64,000 bases of DNA from Aulostomus chinensis (lineage: Eukaryota; Chordata; Actinopteri; Syngnathiformes; Aulostomidae): contig JBBMOA010000002.1 in assembly GCA_037954235.1 (NCBI GenBank), positions 22,067,427 through 22,131,426 on the forward strand, in the 5' to 3' direction. The notes below the pieces were generated by a model that worked only from the letters and a program-made list of their open reading frames with translations, was not told the DNA's origin and did no database searches. A program made the translations under genes and the position numbers. Below, piece after piece: positions 1 to 13,300 of this stretch; positions within the stretch are counted from its first letter, which is position 1, and every line of letters starts with the position of its first letter.

Positions 1-11
1 AGATAGATAGA

Positions 12-58
<47 letters not shown>
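1..58. repeat. GATA/TG compound microsatellite
   Basis: A short run of AGAT units (1-14) passes directly into a TG dinucleotide array (15-58). It lies inside irf8 intron sequence. It is a simple repeat with no coding content. Confidence 0.95.
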
Positions 59-62
<4 letters not shown>

Positions 63-209
63 CCATTTCCTATTTGTCCAAAATTCATTGTTTATTTAAT
101 TTTTTTTTCATTCGGACAGGACAGAACAAGGCATGAAGACGCGCCTCACAGAATTATTTTACCGAACTGCGCTTGAAACAAAAAACAAAACAAAACAAAA
201 CTGCCAAAC

Positions 210-380
210 CTTAAAAATGGACGCGTCTATTTCTTGGTTGTAATCCTGTTTTCCTGCGTGTTTCCACGGAATCCGGAACATAGTGCGGCTCTCATCCTCC
301 CACAGTAGTCCGGAGTACTGCTCGCTGTGGATCTGCTCCATCAGCCACTGCTTCAGTCTCCGACCGCCCGGGTTGGTCAT
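210..380 (-). CDS. irf8: Interferon regulatory factor 8, first coding exon (partial gene)
   Basis: IRF8 is a nuclear transcription factor of the interferon response and of macrophage/dendritic cell development. The ATG is at 380-378 and the exon runs 57 codons to a GT donor at 209-208 following an AAG codon; the remaining exons lie beyond the left edge. The peptide is the start of the IRF winged-helix DNA-binding domain. It shows the tryptophan ladder at W12, W27 and W39 and the block FRIPWKHAGKQDYNQE. The ending DASIFK favours IRF8 over its paralogue IRF4 (DAALFK in the family), and the neighbours cox4i1, emc8, gins2 and gse1 are those of IRF8. Reading continues open past the donor but loses similarity at once, so the splice site is well placed. 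What is seen: domain start and donor. What is inferred: orthology, from sequence plus synteny. Confidence 0.93.
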
Positions 381-559
381 CTTGTTTTGGTGCCAGATGG
401 AGTCCTAACAGCGCTTTGAGCACTTGTGTCTACCTGTTACTGTCTCTGATGGATGGGAAACAGCTGTAGTAATTGTACTTAAGAAGGAAATCAAAAATAG
501 AGCTCCTGACAGTTTGATAATGACCGGAGGTTTTATCTTGAGATGAAACTGTCAGATCG

Positions 560-700
560 AATCAAGTGAGATCTACGTGACACGCGACTGCTATTTATTG
601 CGCCGCGTGTGAATGAAGACTATTTGAGTAAGCTGCCAAACTCTGACCAATGACAGCTTGTACAGCCGCTGTAGTGCCGCCCATTGCGGAAGTGTAGTTC
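560..700 (-). promoter_or_regulatory. Probable irf8 core promoter
   Basis: Upstream of the irf8 start on the minus strand there is an AT-rich TATA-like element (AATAAATA, 599-592). About 50 bp further up is an inverted CCAAT box (CCAAT on the plus strand at 647-651). A GGAAGTG ETS/PU.1-type core lies near 688-694. PU.1 is a known regulator of IRF8 in mammals, but no binding can be shown here. The spacing would put the transcription start near 565, giving a 5' UTR of roughly 185 nt with no intron needed. Confidence 0.4.
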
Positions 701-3314
701 TCTTAACTGTGGGCATTTACAAGAAATGGCCTGACGCTTGTTATACTGCTGCTGCCCACGTCAAAATCTACGCAGAAGCCGCACTCAAAAGGAGAGCGGA
801 GAATCACAAGGTACCTTGAGTGGCAGGGGATTTCTGCTCCACTACAAGGTCACGCCCCGCCCCATGAAACCCCCCAAATTTGTTGTGCAGGGGGCCTGCC
901 GGCACAACCATGGGCACACAATAACTCTGCATTATTCTCTGTCACTGTTTCCATGGTGCAGACTGATCCATTCAAATACGTCAAGAAATGTGTTAGTATT
1001 TGCATTACTTATTTATTTACTTGCTTAATTTGCAGCATGAATTTGTTGTTTTATGAGTAATAAACGCCAGCTGACTTGATGACCAGGAACCCCTGAACAT
1101 GCATCCATCTGACCCACTTGCATAAAAGTCCATCCAATTACTTGCTCAGAGGTCAGAGAGCTCAAAGTCTTAATCTCAATTTCAGTGATTGCAATTTTGA
1201 GGCCAACTAGAATCACGCTAGTACCGGCCATGCATCATAAAATAGATTCCAGGAATTGGCTGTGTATTTCATGTACAGGTTTGATCTGTGAAAATTGATG
1301 CTTTTCTTGTGCTTTAAAAAAAAAAAGTGATCAGGATTCCTGTTAATAAAATGAAGCAGTATTTCTCTTCTACCGTTAGAGACATAATACGCACCAACTG
1401 CACGCTCTCACTGATCAATTATTATTTTGAAGTCAATAAAATATTGTCTCAGACATCACTTGTGTATTCTTAGGTGATTTTTTTTAAATTTAAGTTAGAG
1501 CGTTAGAAACGGGGCAGAATAATATAAAAACTGGAAAAAACAAAAAACAAAACAGAACTTTTAAACTAGGAATGTAACTAAAGTGAGGGAAATCTGCTAA
1601 AACTCTGACAAAACTTGGTATGAATCTTAGATATCAAGTGAAAACTTCAAGCAACTCTTACTCTTTAAGTATTTCTGAATATTTTGCGCGACAGCAAATC
1701 TGAGAATCCCGTAGATCATTGGAGGCAAGACATAAATCAATGTCATCAAGAGATCAGCTGAGTGTTCAACACCAAACCCTTCAGAGTCAAGAGGTTTGCT
1801 CAGTTGTGTTCATCTTTACTAATCGGCGAATGAATTGATTCCACTGACAAATAAACATGCTGATAGTACACATTTATTAGTATTTTTTTTGTCAACAACT
1901 GCATTTTATTACAAAACACAAATAAAACATAAATGTGCAATTGAAGAAACAAACAAAAACCTTACCCATAAACACGTACTCCCTAAAAATCAGCCTTTTC
2001 ACAATGTAAAAAAACCCAACCATAAATCAGAGCTTCATTAACATCAGGACTGTAACATTAGGCCTGCAGAGATCCTTCATGTGGAACTGAATTCAACTTC
2101 TCAATTCAATCTACGATGCAGTGCTTAGAGGAACATTTTCACCTGTAATTCCACATATCAGACCTAGCAGCACGTCCTCAAATGGCCAAAGTACGCCACT
2201 CCTCACTGATCAGGCAGCAGCTAGTAGCGCCAGCGAAATCACAACGAGGTTTTAGTGGTGTAGTTGTTTTTTTGTTTTCTCTGCTTGATAAGGAAGTCTG
2301 GCTGACAGGCAGATCTAACTCACAGCAGTCATCCTATCACAAATTATTTAAATTAAATCATTGCCTCCTGTTGGTGCCCAAAAATACAGCCAATTTCTGC
2401 AGATCCAAATTTCTGCTGCATGAGTTAAGACCAACAGGGGAGCTTTACCGTTGGTTTTAACATCCCTTTTAAAAATCATTTTATTAATCTTGTAAGGCAC
2501 TACATGAACTTGCACCAGACTATCTTACAAATGCTTTGGGTTCATGAACAAGGACAGTCCCTCAGATCCAGGAAATAACCCCATCTTTTTAGTCTGGCTT
2601 TTGTGTAGTGTTTTATGATTTTATTGTTTTATTACTTGTGTTATCATCCATTTTACAGCCCACTTTTCTGATTTATTTCATTCTTTTAAGATTTTGCTTT
2701 TACTATAATCTCATTTTGTGCAGCAGTATTTATTTTTTTTACATTTTTTATTCAATTTTTGTAGCTGATTATACATTACATACTGTATGTGTGTGTATAC
2801 ATATACACACACACATACACAAAGGTATGTGTACATATAAGTACTATATAAATTTTTATTAATTTAATCTACTTGAACCATCTCTGTAAAAGGGGTAAAA
2901 GTCTGTGTCAACGACACCTCACTGACTTACTCAAGCTCAAAGGTGTTTGTGTGTTTTGTGAGGTAACATCGACAAGCAGGGACAATTTCTTTGAGCGGTG
3001 GCTGAACTTAAAGAAATTGGTTGCCGAGTCTTTTCAAATGACAGGACGTCCATATAATGAGAGGCAAAATGTTCCTTTAAGACAACACAAATCAGTCACA
3101 TCTTTAAGGCTTCTGAGCATCTAGTTACAGGTTTCAAAAGTCCACGTGGAAGCACAGGTTATTCATCATGGCTAAGGTGCTGGGGTGAGGAGAGTAAGGC
3201 GTCTGTGAGCACTGATACCCCTGTTGTGGCTGTACTCGGTGAAGGAAACATGGACGGTACTGGTAGTGAAGTATATAGCCCAATTTAAAATCAGAATAAC
3301 AGACAGTACATGTG
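701..3314. other. irf8-dusp22a intergenic region
   Basis: No protein-like reading frame is convincing in this 2.6 kb. It is AT-rich, with short A/T tracts and a small TG/CA tract near 2790-2822. The dusp22a 3' UTR must occupy its right part. A minus-strand AATAAA (TTTATT at 2855-2860) is one candidate polyadenylation signal, which would give a 3' UTR of about 450 nt. I see no RNA gene. Confidence 0.5.
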
Positions 3315-3506
3315 TTAACTGCTGCCTTCAGGGCCGTCAGGGTTGGACGGCAGAGAACAGACGGCTACGTCCTGGTTGATCCAGAGCTGGTCGGCCCCTC
3401 TCCGCTGGCTCTCCTGTTGTTCTGTGTACTGTTGAAGCAGGGTGCTCACCTGCTCCTGGTCGTTAAACGGGCTGGGACGGAAACTGGAGCGTAACCATGC
3501 TCGGTA
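3315..3506 (-). CDS. dusp22a: dusp22a last coding exon with possible internal donor
   Basis: It begins after CTCCAG with YRAWLRSSFRPSPFNDQEQ and runs 63 codons to TAA at 3317-3315. After the codons for DQEQ there is a strong internal GTGAGC (about 3449-3444) that could act as an alternative donor and shorten or change the tail. The tail after this point is low in recognisable motifs (Q-rich, then NPDGPEGSS). Confidence 0.85.
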   Translation of the reverse strand, partial: YRAWLRSSFRPSPFNDQEQVSTLLQQYTEQQESQRRGADQLWINQDVAVCSLPSNPDGPEGSS

Positions 3507-6500
3507 CTGGAGACACAGAAATACAAAAGTCATTACACGTCATGGCAGCCAGGTTAAATGACATTACAGCTTGATTTACTGATTAATTTGCCAGTTTAAT
3601 AACCACATTAAAATGTATTTCCTTTTTTGATAGAAAGTCATCTTATATTTAAGGAATCAGACAGTAAGGAGTCCTGTTAGCCTTAAAATCCATCCCTCAT
3701 TCATTCTAATGATGGTCTTGAGACGTTCTACGGTGATGCGTTCAAAGTCAACAAAAGGAAACGGTCCCACAATGTTCCTGTCTTTATTAAGTGTGTCAGC
3801 ATTATTGAATAACTGATTGGAATAAGAATAATAAAATAAATAGACAGGACCGTTTGACACACTGCTAAACACTTTTGGTCCTAGTGACAAACGATTAATT
3901 CTGCTTCGCAGCCATAAATATTTTATTTGCGTGTGTGTCATCTTACAGCATAATTCTGACATTTTAATGTACTGGATTTGTAGAACAAAAACTTGGTTAG
4001 GAGTTTTAATTTGTTAAGTTTTGATTTTTTTCTAAGGGGTCTCAATTTATCTTTCTTTCATCCAACATTAAGACTTAAAATCTAAAACACTTGTGAGGAT
4101 GGTCCCAGTAGGGTTGGTCTTTTCCTGTAGAAATCTTAGTGTTGGTTGAATGCCTGCAGCCAGTCCAGTAAACAAGGAGGTGCAAAGTTTTATGTGAAAT
4201 ACTTCATTTTTTTCCCTGTGAAAAACAGTGAAGTGAAAGTAATTCATTCATCTTCCTAAAATGTTCACACACTGAACCTAAAATGTAAAAGCATTCAGCA
4301 CTGACTCATCACATCGATGCAAGTGGAAAAACAAAAATAATCAGAAGCGTCAGTAAAGAGATATTTCGTATCAGGTGTTGTCCAAGCTTACAGGGTCATC
4401 TTGAAAACGAAAATGAATCTTGATTGAGTCGTTGCCTCAAACTACTTCCAAGTATTAAAAAAAAAAAAAAAGGGAGGAGGTTCAAAATATAACCAAAACA
4501 AGTGAGCGGCCTTTAGTGTGAAAGCATGACGCCAAATATTATCAAGGTATCGCAAACAACATTTCATATCTGATAACATGAGTCTGAAGAATGAAGACTT
4601 TTTAAGGCTTTAAATTTGAGGATTGCTGTTGTTTCGATGACTTTCCACAAAACTGTGTGTTGAGGGAAACGTTCATCACACGGTTGTATATATTCACGTT
4701 AGATTCGACTAGTGAGAGTGATCGGAGGTGTGTGTTGAACACACACAAAGGGTTATCCTGGTGAGAGACGCTGTTGATGTTGTTTGAATCTTTATCTTAA
4801 CACACAGGAACCACTTCTACGACGTGCACTGAAGAGCCTTTTAGCAAGACAGCAGATTATGTTGCCGCAGCCGCACTGGTGAGCAGGAAGATTTGAGGCA
4901 TCTGCAAATCACAGTTTTCTGACAGATCTGAAGATTCGGTGTCTTGATGTAGTTTCTATACTGTCCTCTATTGTACACACGTATAAACAGAAGGATGTTG
5001 TTTTCATGATTCTCACTTTCTAACCGAGGCAGATGTGGGAAAAGTACAAATACAGAAAAGCCATTTCCTCTTATATCCTCAAAATCAATGCAAGCACTAC
5101 AAACAAGGAGCAAATTTTTACCCTTTGTTTTTTTCTAAGTCATGTTATGTTGCAAGATGCTGACAGTAACGCAAAACACGTGATGAGCAGTACCCAACTA
5201 ATGCAATCCCAGCAACCCCCCTGCAGTTCCCCTTCTCAATGGCTGGGCCAGGCCCATTATCATAAAATCCTCCGCAAAGTTCTTCCAAAATCCTTTGCTG
5301 CAAAACATCAGAATCAGTCAATGTTTATTCACATGGTGTGTAGTTTGAAATAAAATACACTGGAGAGAAAAGCTAAACATCAGACCAGACAACAGCAGGG
5401 ACATTAAGCTACTGTTTCCTCTCATTGGATATATTCTTTAAGGTGAACGCAGAAAAATCAAAAAGTTTTAAAGTAACCGTTTCCCACGAATTACAAATAA
5501 TGAGGTCTGTGTAGGACTCAAATAATGAGCTATGTCCCTTCAGGTATACACACTCCCCTAAATTAAATATTTACATTTTATTTGTAGTAAAATCTATTCC
5601 TCCATGAGCAAACAAATTAGAAAAATGCTATCTGTAAACACAATCTACCGGGACAATCAAATCTGGGACTTTCCTGACATTTGAAAGTTTGTACGTTGTT
5701 ACAGTGATGAAGTATTTCTCCTCCGCCTCCTTTCTATTGAATTCTTCCCTCGACGTCATTACCCGACAAACACATTCCCGCGACGACTGAAGATGTTAGA
5801 TTTTAAAAGCAGACACACTGAACAGATTGTGTTGTACATAGTTTTGATCACAGCTGTTTATGTACATGTTGTGTTATGAATGTTTATTAATATGAATTCC
5901 TAATCCCATTTTTTTTTGACTAAAGTTTATATTTGTATGAGTCGCTTTGTTGACCTCTGCCAAAGATCTAATGTGATTGGTGCCGTTTGTCTGTTCGCAG
6001 GATTGCGCAAAAACAAAGAACCCCACACGCTGAGGAGGTGTAGCGGGACTGAGGAAGAACCAAAAACATTTTGTGACAGATCTATTTAACGTAACAAAAA
6101 AATGACCTGTTGTTATCTTTATAAGCACCAATGTTATATTTTGAAAACGGCCCCAGTCAATGTATCTGGGGATATTCTCAGTCATCCAGGACATGGTAAG
6201 TCTCAAAAAAAGGATAAAATATGGCAACTGGAGGGCTGGGAAAGGTAACGACAGCCCAGCCAGGCCAACGACTCTCACTAACACCTGACGAGTCATTGGT
6301 TTCGGGTCGTGCGACCAGTTGTTTTTGGTTTTTTTTGCCACCACCCTCCTGGTAGATATATTGCTGATATTCCCCACCAGGATTCAGAACTGAAGAAGCC
6401 TGTGGGATGAGAGGCGAAACGTCTTCTATTCACACAATGGTAGTCCAGTTGCCATATTTTATGCTTTTTTGAGACTGCCCCAGTCAATAAAACTTATTCG

Positions 6501-9500
6501 GAATTTGATTTGATACAGACATTTTCAGTCAAGTTGATGATATGTAAACATAAGACTGAGAAGACTTTAAGAATAAAACCAGTCTGGAAAAATAAATACA
6601 CAAACACAACAAAACCTCACATGATTCGGTTCCTCTTCATTTTTCCAGCTGGGAATAAAAATTAGGAAAAAAACTGATCTCATTCCTTCCTTGTTCTGGT
6701 GAGCAGGTGAAGACCAGAGATAGCTACAGAGTAACTTTGTGTACTTGAACAAATAGAGCGTGTTTTGGAGTGCTGGGCAAGGCTAAGAGAACCGTATTGT
6801 GGCTCCATCTTTGCATTTCCTTAATAGACATAGAAGGTTTTGTCAGTGGATTTAGTTCATTTCACTCTTCCTTTAGCTGGTTTGCTGATATCCGTCGACA
6901 CGAAAGCAAAAGTGTCCTCAGCTGGTGCGGATGATTCCTGAGCCACTTCAAACATGACAATGGACAAATCTGTGCACCTGAAGCACCATTCAAGCAACTA
7001 CAATCTGAGTTACGGCAGCTCAGTCCAGTCTGTCCTGCACATCAACAACTGGCCGAGACAGGAAAACTTAACTGCTACTGTTAATCCACTGAGTGCATCA
7101 ATATGATGTGTCATGCATGATGATTCAAGGGTGACAACCTAACCAAAGACTGCTGCATGTGCAGTGTGTTTGCAGCTCAGATATAATCCTGTTAGGGCAC
7201 CAACAAGAGGGTAAAGCAAACAGAAACATTTACAGATGACGTTTATGTCAACAGCTAGAAGAAGGCCACTGTAATTAAGAATGGCATTTCATTATAAGCA
7301 AACATTAAACCTCTGAATACCTTCCCGCCCCTGGGTTGCAACACAATGTCCGGTTGCTTTGTGAGGACCGTGGGTGTGTGCATTCATCCATGTACCTCTG
7401 AGACTTGAGTTGTCTGGTACTCCTGCAGTTGCTGCTGGAAGCCGTAGTTTGGGCCAACAAAAGAGCGAACAGCTTTGACTGCTGACAGGCAATCGTCCCA
7501 GCTGTGGTGCGTTACAGTCATCAGGTAAGCCACCACCATAGTAGTGCTGCGGGACACGCCTGCAAGGCTGCGTAGCACAAAGCACACAGCTCAGTAATCG
7601 GCACGGCTGGTTATTGGTGTCAGGTAAATGTCAGAACAACCCTTGAGCTGTTAAAACTAATTGCTGATTAGTTTTTTGGGTCAGGTTTATTCTTTTGTTT
7701 GACCTTTATTGGACATGCAGGGATGAAATGCAACATCTACCAACATGACTTCCAGCACCAACTTACCAGTGAACCAGACAGGATCCACCATTCAGGCGAC
7801 ACTCATGGATGAAGCTGATACACTCTTTAAAATGCTGCAACCTGGGGGGAAAAACACACACACACACACACACACAAGCAGTTACCTTCAAGGCTTACCA
7901 GTGCTGATGTATGTCTCACATTTCTTGTGAAATAAGGGCAAAAGCTATCGCTTATCAAATCAGGAACCTTATTTTACTAATACAGTAGGATTACGGCAGT
8001 GTCAGGTTTCACATTATAGGATATGAGAACAGACACATTGGATAGAAACTACGAGGACCAAACTGTTGTTCAACTGTGAAATGATATTGTTTGGATTGTT
8101 ATTGAAGAAAATGCATTTACTCAAATATAGTTAAAAGATTGGAAAAGGCACTTTTGATTGATTTGTTTGCCATATATAAAAAAACTTGTCAAGAAAACTT
8201 GACTTGTCAAGAAGATTTAGTGATATTTTTTTTTTGTTCTTTTCTTTTTCTAAAGATGCCTAAGTATCATGTGAGAGGCAGTGTGGGTTCTCTCATACAG
8301 AGACTGTGGTAAACCAGAACACAGACGGTAGACAAGGGAAGTAACCGTTCTTAATTCTGTCGATCTGCAAAATTACATCAGGGTTCAGCATTCATTTATT
8401 CTGAGTAAAAGAGAAGAGCCTCCGGCCTTGTGTTTGCCCATTCATGTTTACACACTGAAAACATTCCTCATTCACAGATTTGTGTCAGTGAAGACACATT
8501 GTAGAATCAAAGACAATACAAATGACAGTGTACTCGGTCCAAAACAAATGTGAGCTCATGTAGCCTCAGTCATTTCCAGAATGTATCAGAGCCTCCAAGC
8601 AGAGCAGTGTCAGGAAACACTGCTGGCGTTTTGCATAATCAAGAAGTACATGGCTGCTCCTGGGGAGCAGATGCTGGTTACTCAACAGCAGACAGAGTAA
8701 CAGACTGGGGCAAAAATAGATTGACTTTTCTTTTTTCCTTCTTCCTGAGACCCGAACTCTTCAAAAGATGTCTCCTCAGCACTTTGTTGTGTCTTCCCGG
8801 CAAAGAGGATTCTGCTCATCTTCTTTAATATGCAGAAATATACTTTGTGATAAAGACTTTAGGCTTTAATCAGCTAAAGCTAGAGAGAAGTGAAAAAAAA
8901 ATTAGCTGTGAAGCTATGCGAAGCTATGGTGCAACAGTATGTGCTGACCCACGACCAGGTTGGGTTGAACTCAATGGAATAACATCAGCTGGTCAAAGAG
9001 ATCATTAAAAGACAAAATCAACATCGCATGTGGGCTCACACAAATACACATTTAACTCTGCAAATGAGATGTCACATTCATGGCCGGTGCATTAAAACTA
9101 AAGCTGACTGCATTTCAGCAGAAATAATGTACTTTATATTCCACCATACTTATCTGAATCCAAGGACTTAACACATTGGACCTGTCCACAGGGGCCCCTG
9201 GCTGGTGGCGGGGTTCCTGGGGTGGCAGTTAGGCTCACCACTCCCGCCAGTTAGGCAGTCAGTGATTGTGACAGAGGGCTTTATTAAAGCCCTGGGTGGT
9301 CGAGGCTAACAGCCAGATGTCACTCTAAGGTTTCCTTCCTCTGCTGCCTGAGGGAAGGTGTCTGATTGCAACACTGGAGGTCAGACATCTCCAACCCAAT
9401 CAGCAACATCCATCCAACCCTAAACCTCAAATGCCATTAACTTGCAGTAAAATCTGCTTCAGTTTCTTTTTCAGTGAATGAAGTAACTACAGTTCCTCAT

Positions 9501-10327
9501 TGGCTCCAAAAAGAGTCCAAAAGTAGCTGTATGCATTATTCTTTGGATTCAGTGGGGTTCACTTGTAGCTGTTGAGTCATTCTTTCCAATTAACAGCTGC
9601 TACCAGTCAATTGATACTAAAGACCAGTGCCCAATCAGGATACATGACACGTTTTTTACTCTGAATTCAATTACTCAGCTCGAATCAACACCTACACCCC
9701 TTCCTACTCCACGTTATGGCCTATAGGTCATTCGCTCCAATAACTGACCTGAGCATCATGTAGAAGGCTTCCCACAACACACATGCTGTCACAAACAGAT
9801 AGTTCTCACTAAGAATGCACTGATCCAACTTTTTCAGTGCAGACACAGATACCTGGGCTCATCCCGTACCGATCCCATATCAATCTTGAATCAATACTTC
9901 GTGTGGCTCACTGGGATCTTTCTTTTACGGCACCGTCAAGCTTGAATTATACATTGCTTTCCATACACTGTTGAGCAAAATGACCAGTCCTCTGCCTGTG
10001 CAGGAAGCCCCAACTACCAGCAGAAGGCACTACTGCAGCACCAATGACACCAGCTCCAGTAGCCTGATCTGGGTTGTCAACAAGGGGTCGTGACATATGA
10101 GAAAGCTCTTCTACACTCATATTCAACCCCCAACTACTGGCTGATACCTTTGGATCCTTACCTTGGTTAGTATATTCAAAATAACCTGAGCTAGTGTGGC
10201 TTGAGGATTCCATATAAATGCGATGACCAATGTGAAGTGTTGATGACAACTGCAAGGGTGGAGGGACAGCTCATGCCTCTTTCAACATCAAGTGTATCTT
10301 TGGATAAACAATGACACATTAGTTACC

Positions 10328-10368
<41 letters not shown>

Positions 10369-13300
10369 CGTCATACTCCCTCACATGCACAAAAACACAC
10401 ACACTAAAAGTTGTTGTTAGCACTTAACCTGTAGGAACTTTTTTTTTTTTTTTTTTACAGTGCTGCGACAATTTTTTTTTAATCTAATTAAAAGCCATTA
10501 GATTGACAAGACTGACTACACACAGAGTTTTATAGATAGACGCTGTATAAATCAGAGATGTTAAACATCTAAAATGGAAATGGAATCCAACAGGAAACAT
10601 GTAATCAAAAATAATTCAAACTGTTTCCTGAACCCTTTATACAACCATTCTCACAGCTTGCATTGGGCTGTCACACCCAGGGACCACAAACTGGAGGGTA
10701 ACTGTTGAAATCAAATAGTATGACTCATCACAGCTTTTAAAATGTACATGGTCAGGGAAAAAAAAAATCTGAGGAATAAGCCTCTGACCAAGTATAAACA
10801 TTAAAATCAGTGTGTTTTATACTCACAGGTTCTGGCTGGAGGCATCGGCCGCATGGATGCAAAGGTAGGTCATGTCCTGAAAAACATTCAAAACCAGAAT
10901 AACCCGGAGCAATTGTAGTGACCATTTCTGATCTAACTAGAAAGCTCTCACAGAGCACATCAACCTATCAAGCTACAAGGAGATGATGGGGACACAGAAC
11001 ATGACACACACTTGGAGACTATTTCATGCAACCATGCTTATGAAGAAATGACCAAAAGAACAAACAGCCCCATCATTTTACCTCCTCGGGGAAGGAAAAC
11101 ATGTGAGTACTTAAAAGACAGCATACTATAAGATATTTTGATCCAGAGAGTTGCTATTAATGCTTTTCAGGGCTTCGTATCATTTAAATACATGTACAAA
11201 TATGAATAAATGATGTTTGGATAAGATAAAGGGGACAACATATTTCTTTATGATACTTTTTTTTCCTCCTGTAAATATTACTTGGCCACAAAGAAGATTA
11301 TTACATTGAAATATAATAAAATATGTCAGAGGTAATTACAACAAATTTGATTGGTTTAACATTATATTTTATATATAACTGGCCAATGTCCATGTGCAAA
11401 CTCAAAGTACTTAGCATCCTAAGCACAATACTCTCTTGGGCCAATTATGACTCCTCACTGCCCCCTGCTGGCTGCCTGGACACATCACATTCACACTGAG
11501 TGGCTCAGGCAGGATTCTCTACACATGGATCAGCTCATAAAATGAGGAGGGCATTAAAATGTCACCCTCCGTTATTTCCTCTAACCTCAAATACAGGCTT
11601 TGCGTTGTTGTACACAGACAGGATGTGGGTGATGCCATTCTGAGACAGGCTCTGTCTGTTTTCTGCATCTGAATCAGGGACAAAGAGGAATTCATGTCTT
11701 TTTTTGTGTGTATTTCAAACCACCGAAAACATATCAACCACTCTTATTAGCCATGTTGTTATCTGCTACACGCGCAGGTATGAGAACTTTCTTGCAACAC
11801 ATTTCAGTGCAGCCTGTGGTCATTGCCCATGTCGAACTAATTTGAGCTGCTGTTCTCGTGCCACCATTACTGCAGCTAAAGTTAGAAAAGGTTCACATGA
11901 TGCCTCTTTTAACTGGGTGGTGGGTTGTGTCAGGACAAGGAGTGAGTGACACACTAAAGACTGCTGATTTCCATTTAATGAGAAGAAACTTTGAGCAGCG
12001 ACTTTAATCCTTTAGCTACATAATGTGATGTCTGATGTTAAATCCTCACTTCAACATTCTTAGGAGCCACATTACCTAATTTGAAACTGGCTAATAAAGC
12101 CGGAACAATACACTAATGCCCCCACGGAATATCATCACAATTAGGTATAAATTCCATTTAACTGCAAATCTAAAAGTATTGCAATTCAATTATAAGATTA
12201 GTTGCTAAAAAGGGGGGGGGGGTTGAATCTTCCTTTCTAAATGTAAACATATTATTCATTCATTTCTACTTTATACCCCTTGATCCTGTGCAGGGTCTCC
12301 AGGAGCTGAAGCCAATCCCACATGTTATTCAGCAAGAAGGAGAAAGTCCACAGGCCTGACAGACCGTATCCAAGCACAATCACTCCTAGTGCATGATTTT
12401 GGTCTGTGGACTCCTGTGGAGTCCTTGCAGGTATTGGGGGGAACATGCAAGATCCAGACAGAAAATCCCTTGGCCCCCAGTGAGTCTGAACCAAGAACCT
12501 TTGTCTGTGAGACAACTGAGTGAACCACTGCACCATAGGGACAACCATATACATGTCACGTTAGAATGGAGCTTCCGTCACAAATTAAATCACAAAACCA
12601 GCATATGACTGGATATAAATGTGGTAAATATAATGTAAACTAAACTGTTAACCGTTACTGATCATCAAGATAGTGTTTGAGACAGTCAAGTTTCTTGTGT
12701 AAAAACACCTTGGCTAATAAGGAGAGACAAACAGGAAGCAGCTGTATGATGGCCTCATTCTGGCCTTGAGAAATGATAGATACATTAAATCGATAGATTT
12801 CTCAAGACCAAAATGAGGCCATTACACAGCTGCTTCCTGGTGATATAGATATACAGATGTAGTTATATATAAAGCAAAAAATAAAAATGATCAAATAAAT
12901 CAGGTTATTTTTCTAAATACACAACATAAAGAGTTAGAAATTTACAATAAATTGGCGTAGGTTGGGTGACAATGCAGTATTAATGCTTAAGTCCAATGAT
13001 AAAGGAATGTTTTAGAGCATACGAACTACAGGCAGACACCTAACACCATACCACTGTACACAACCGAACAACACCTTACAACTATGATTTAAAATATCTC
13101 ATCAAGATACATCATGTTTTTCTTACCTCTTATATTCCCCAGGTAGAGCCCATCAACAACCTGTGAAGCAGGAGTCACAGACATGTTGCATTGAGGTTAG
13201 ACATTCATTACAGTTCAGAAATTTCGCCTGAAAGGATCAACTGTCCAGGATTCAGTCAAAATTGGATTTAAGGCTTAAAGATTAAGAACCAAGCAGAAGC

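Larger units (their letters stand above)
3507..7395 (-). other. dusp22a intron 6
   Basis: A 3.9 kb intron. It holds an 84-bp block (4922-5005) also found inverted in intron 1, an A tract near 4459-4472, and a foldback repeat of about 280 bp (6193-6475) carrying a hammerhead-like motif. Long frames such as the one at 5874-6377 minus have no recognisable protein content. Confidence 0.7.

Noticed and set aside
738..1028. 96-codon plus-strand frame upstream of irf8
   Set aside because: No resemblance to a known protein and no exon signals; treated as intergenic.
5874..6377. 167-codon frame on the minus strand
   Set aside because: It crosses the foldback repeat, has no recognisable domain and lies inside a dusp22a intron.
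9947..10255. 102-codon minus-strand frame in dusp22a intron 4
   Set aside because: No family resemblance and no splice context; dusp22a exons 4 and 5 join in phase without it.
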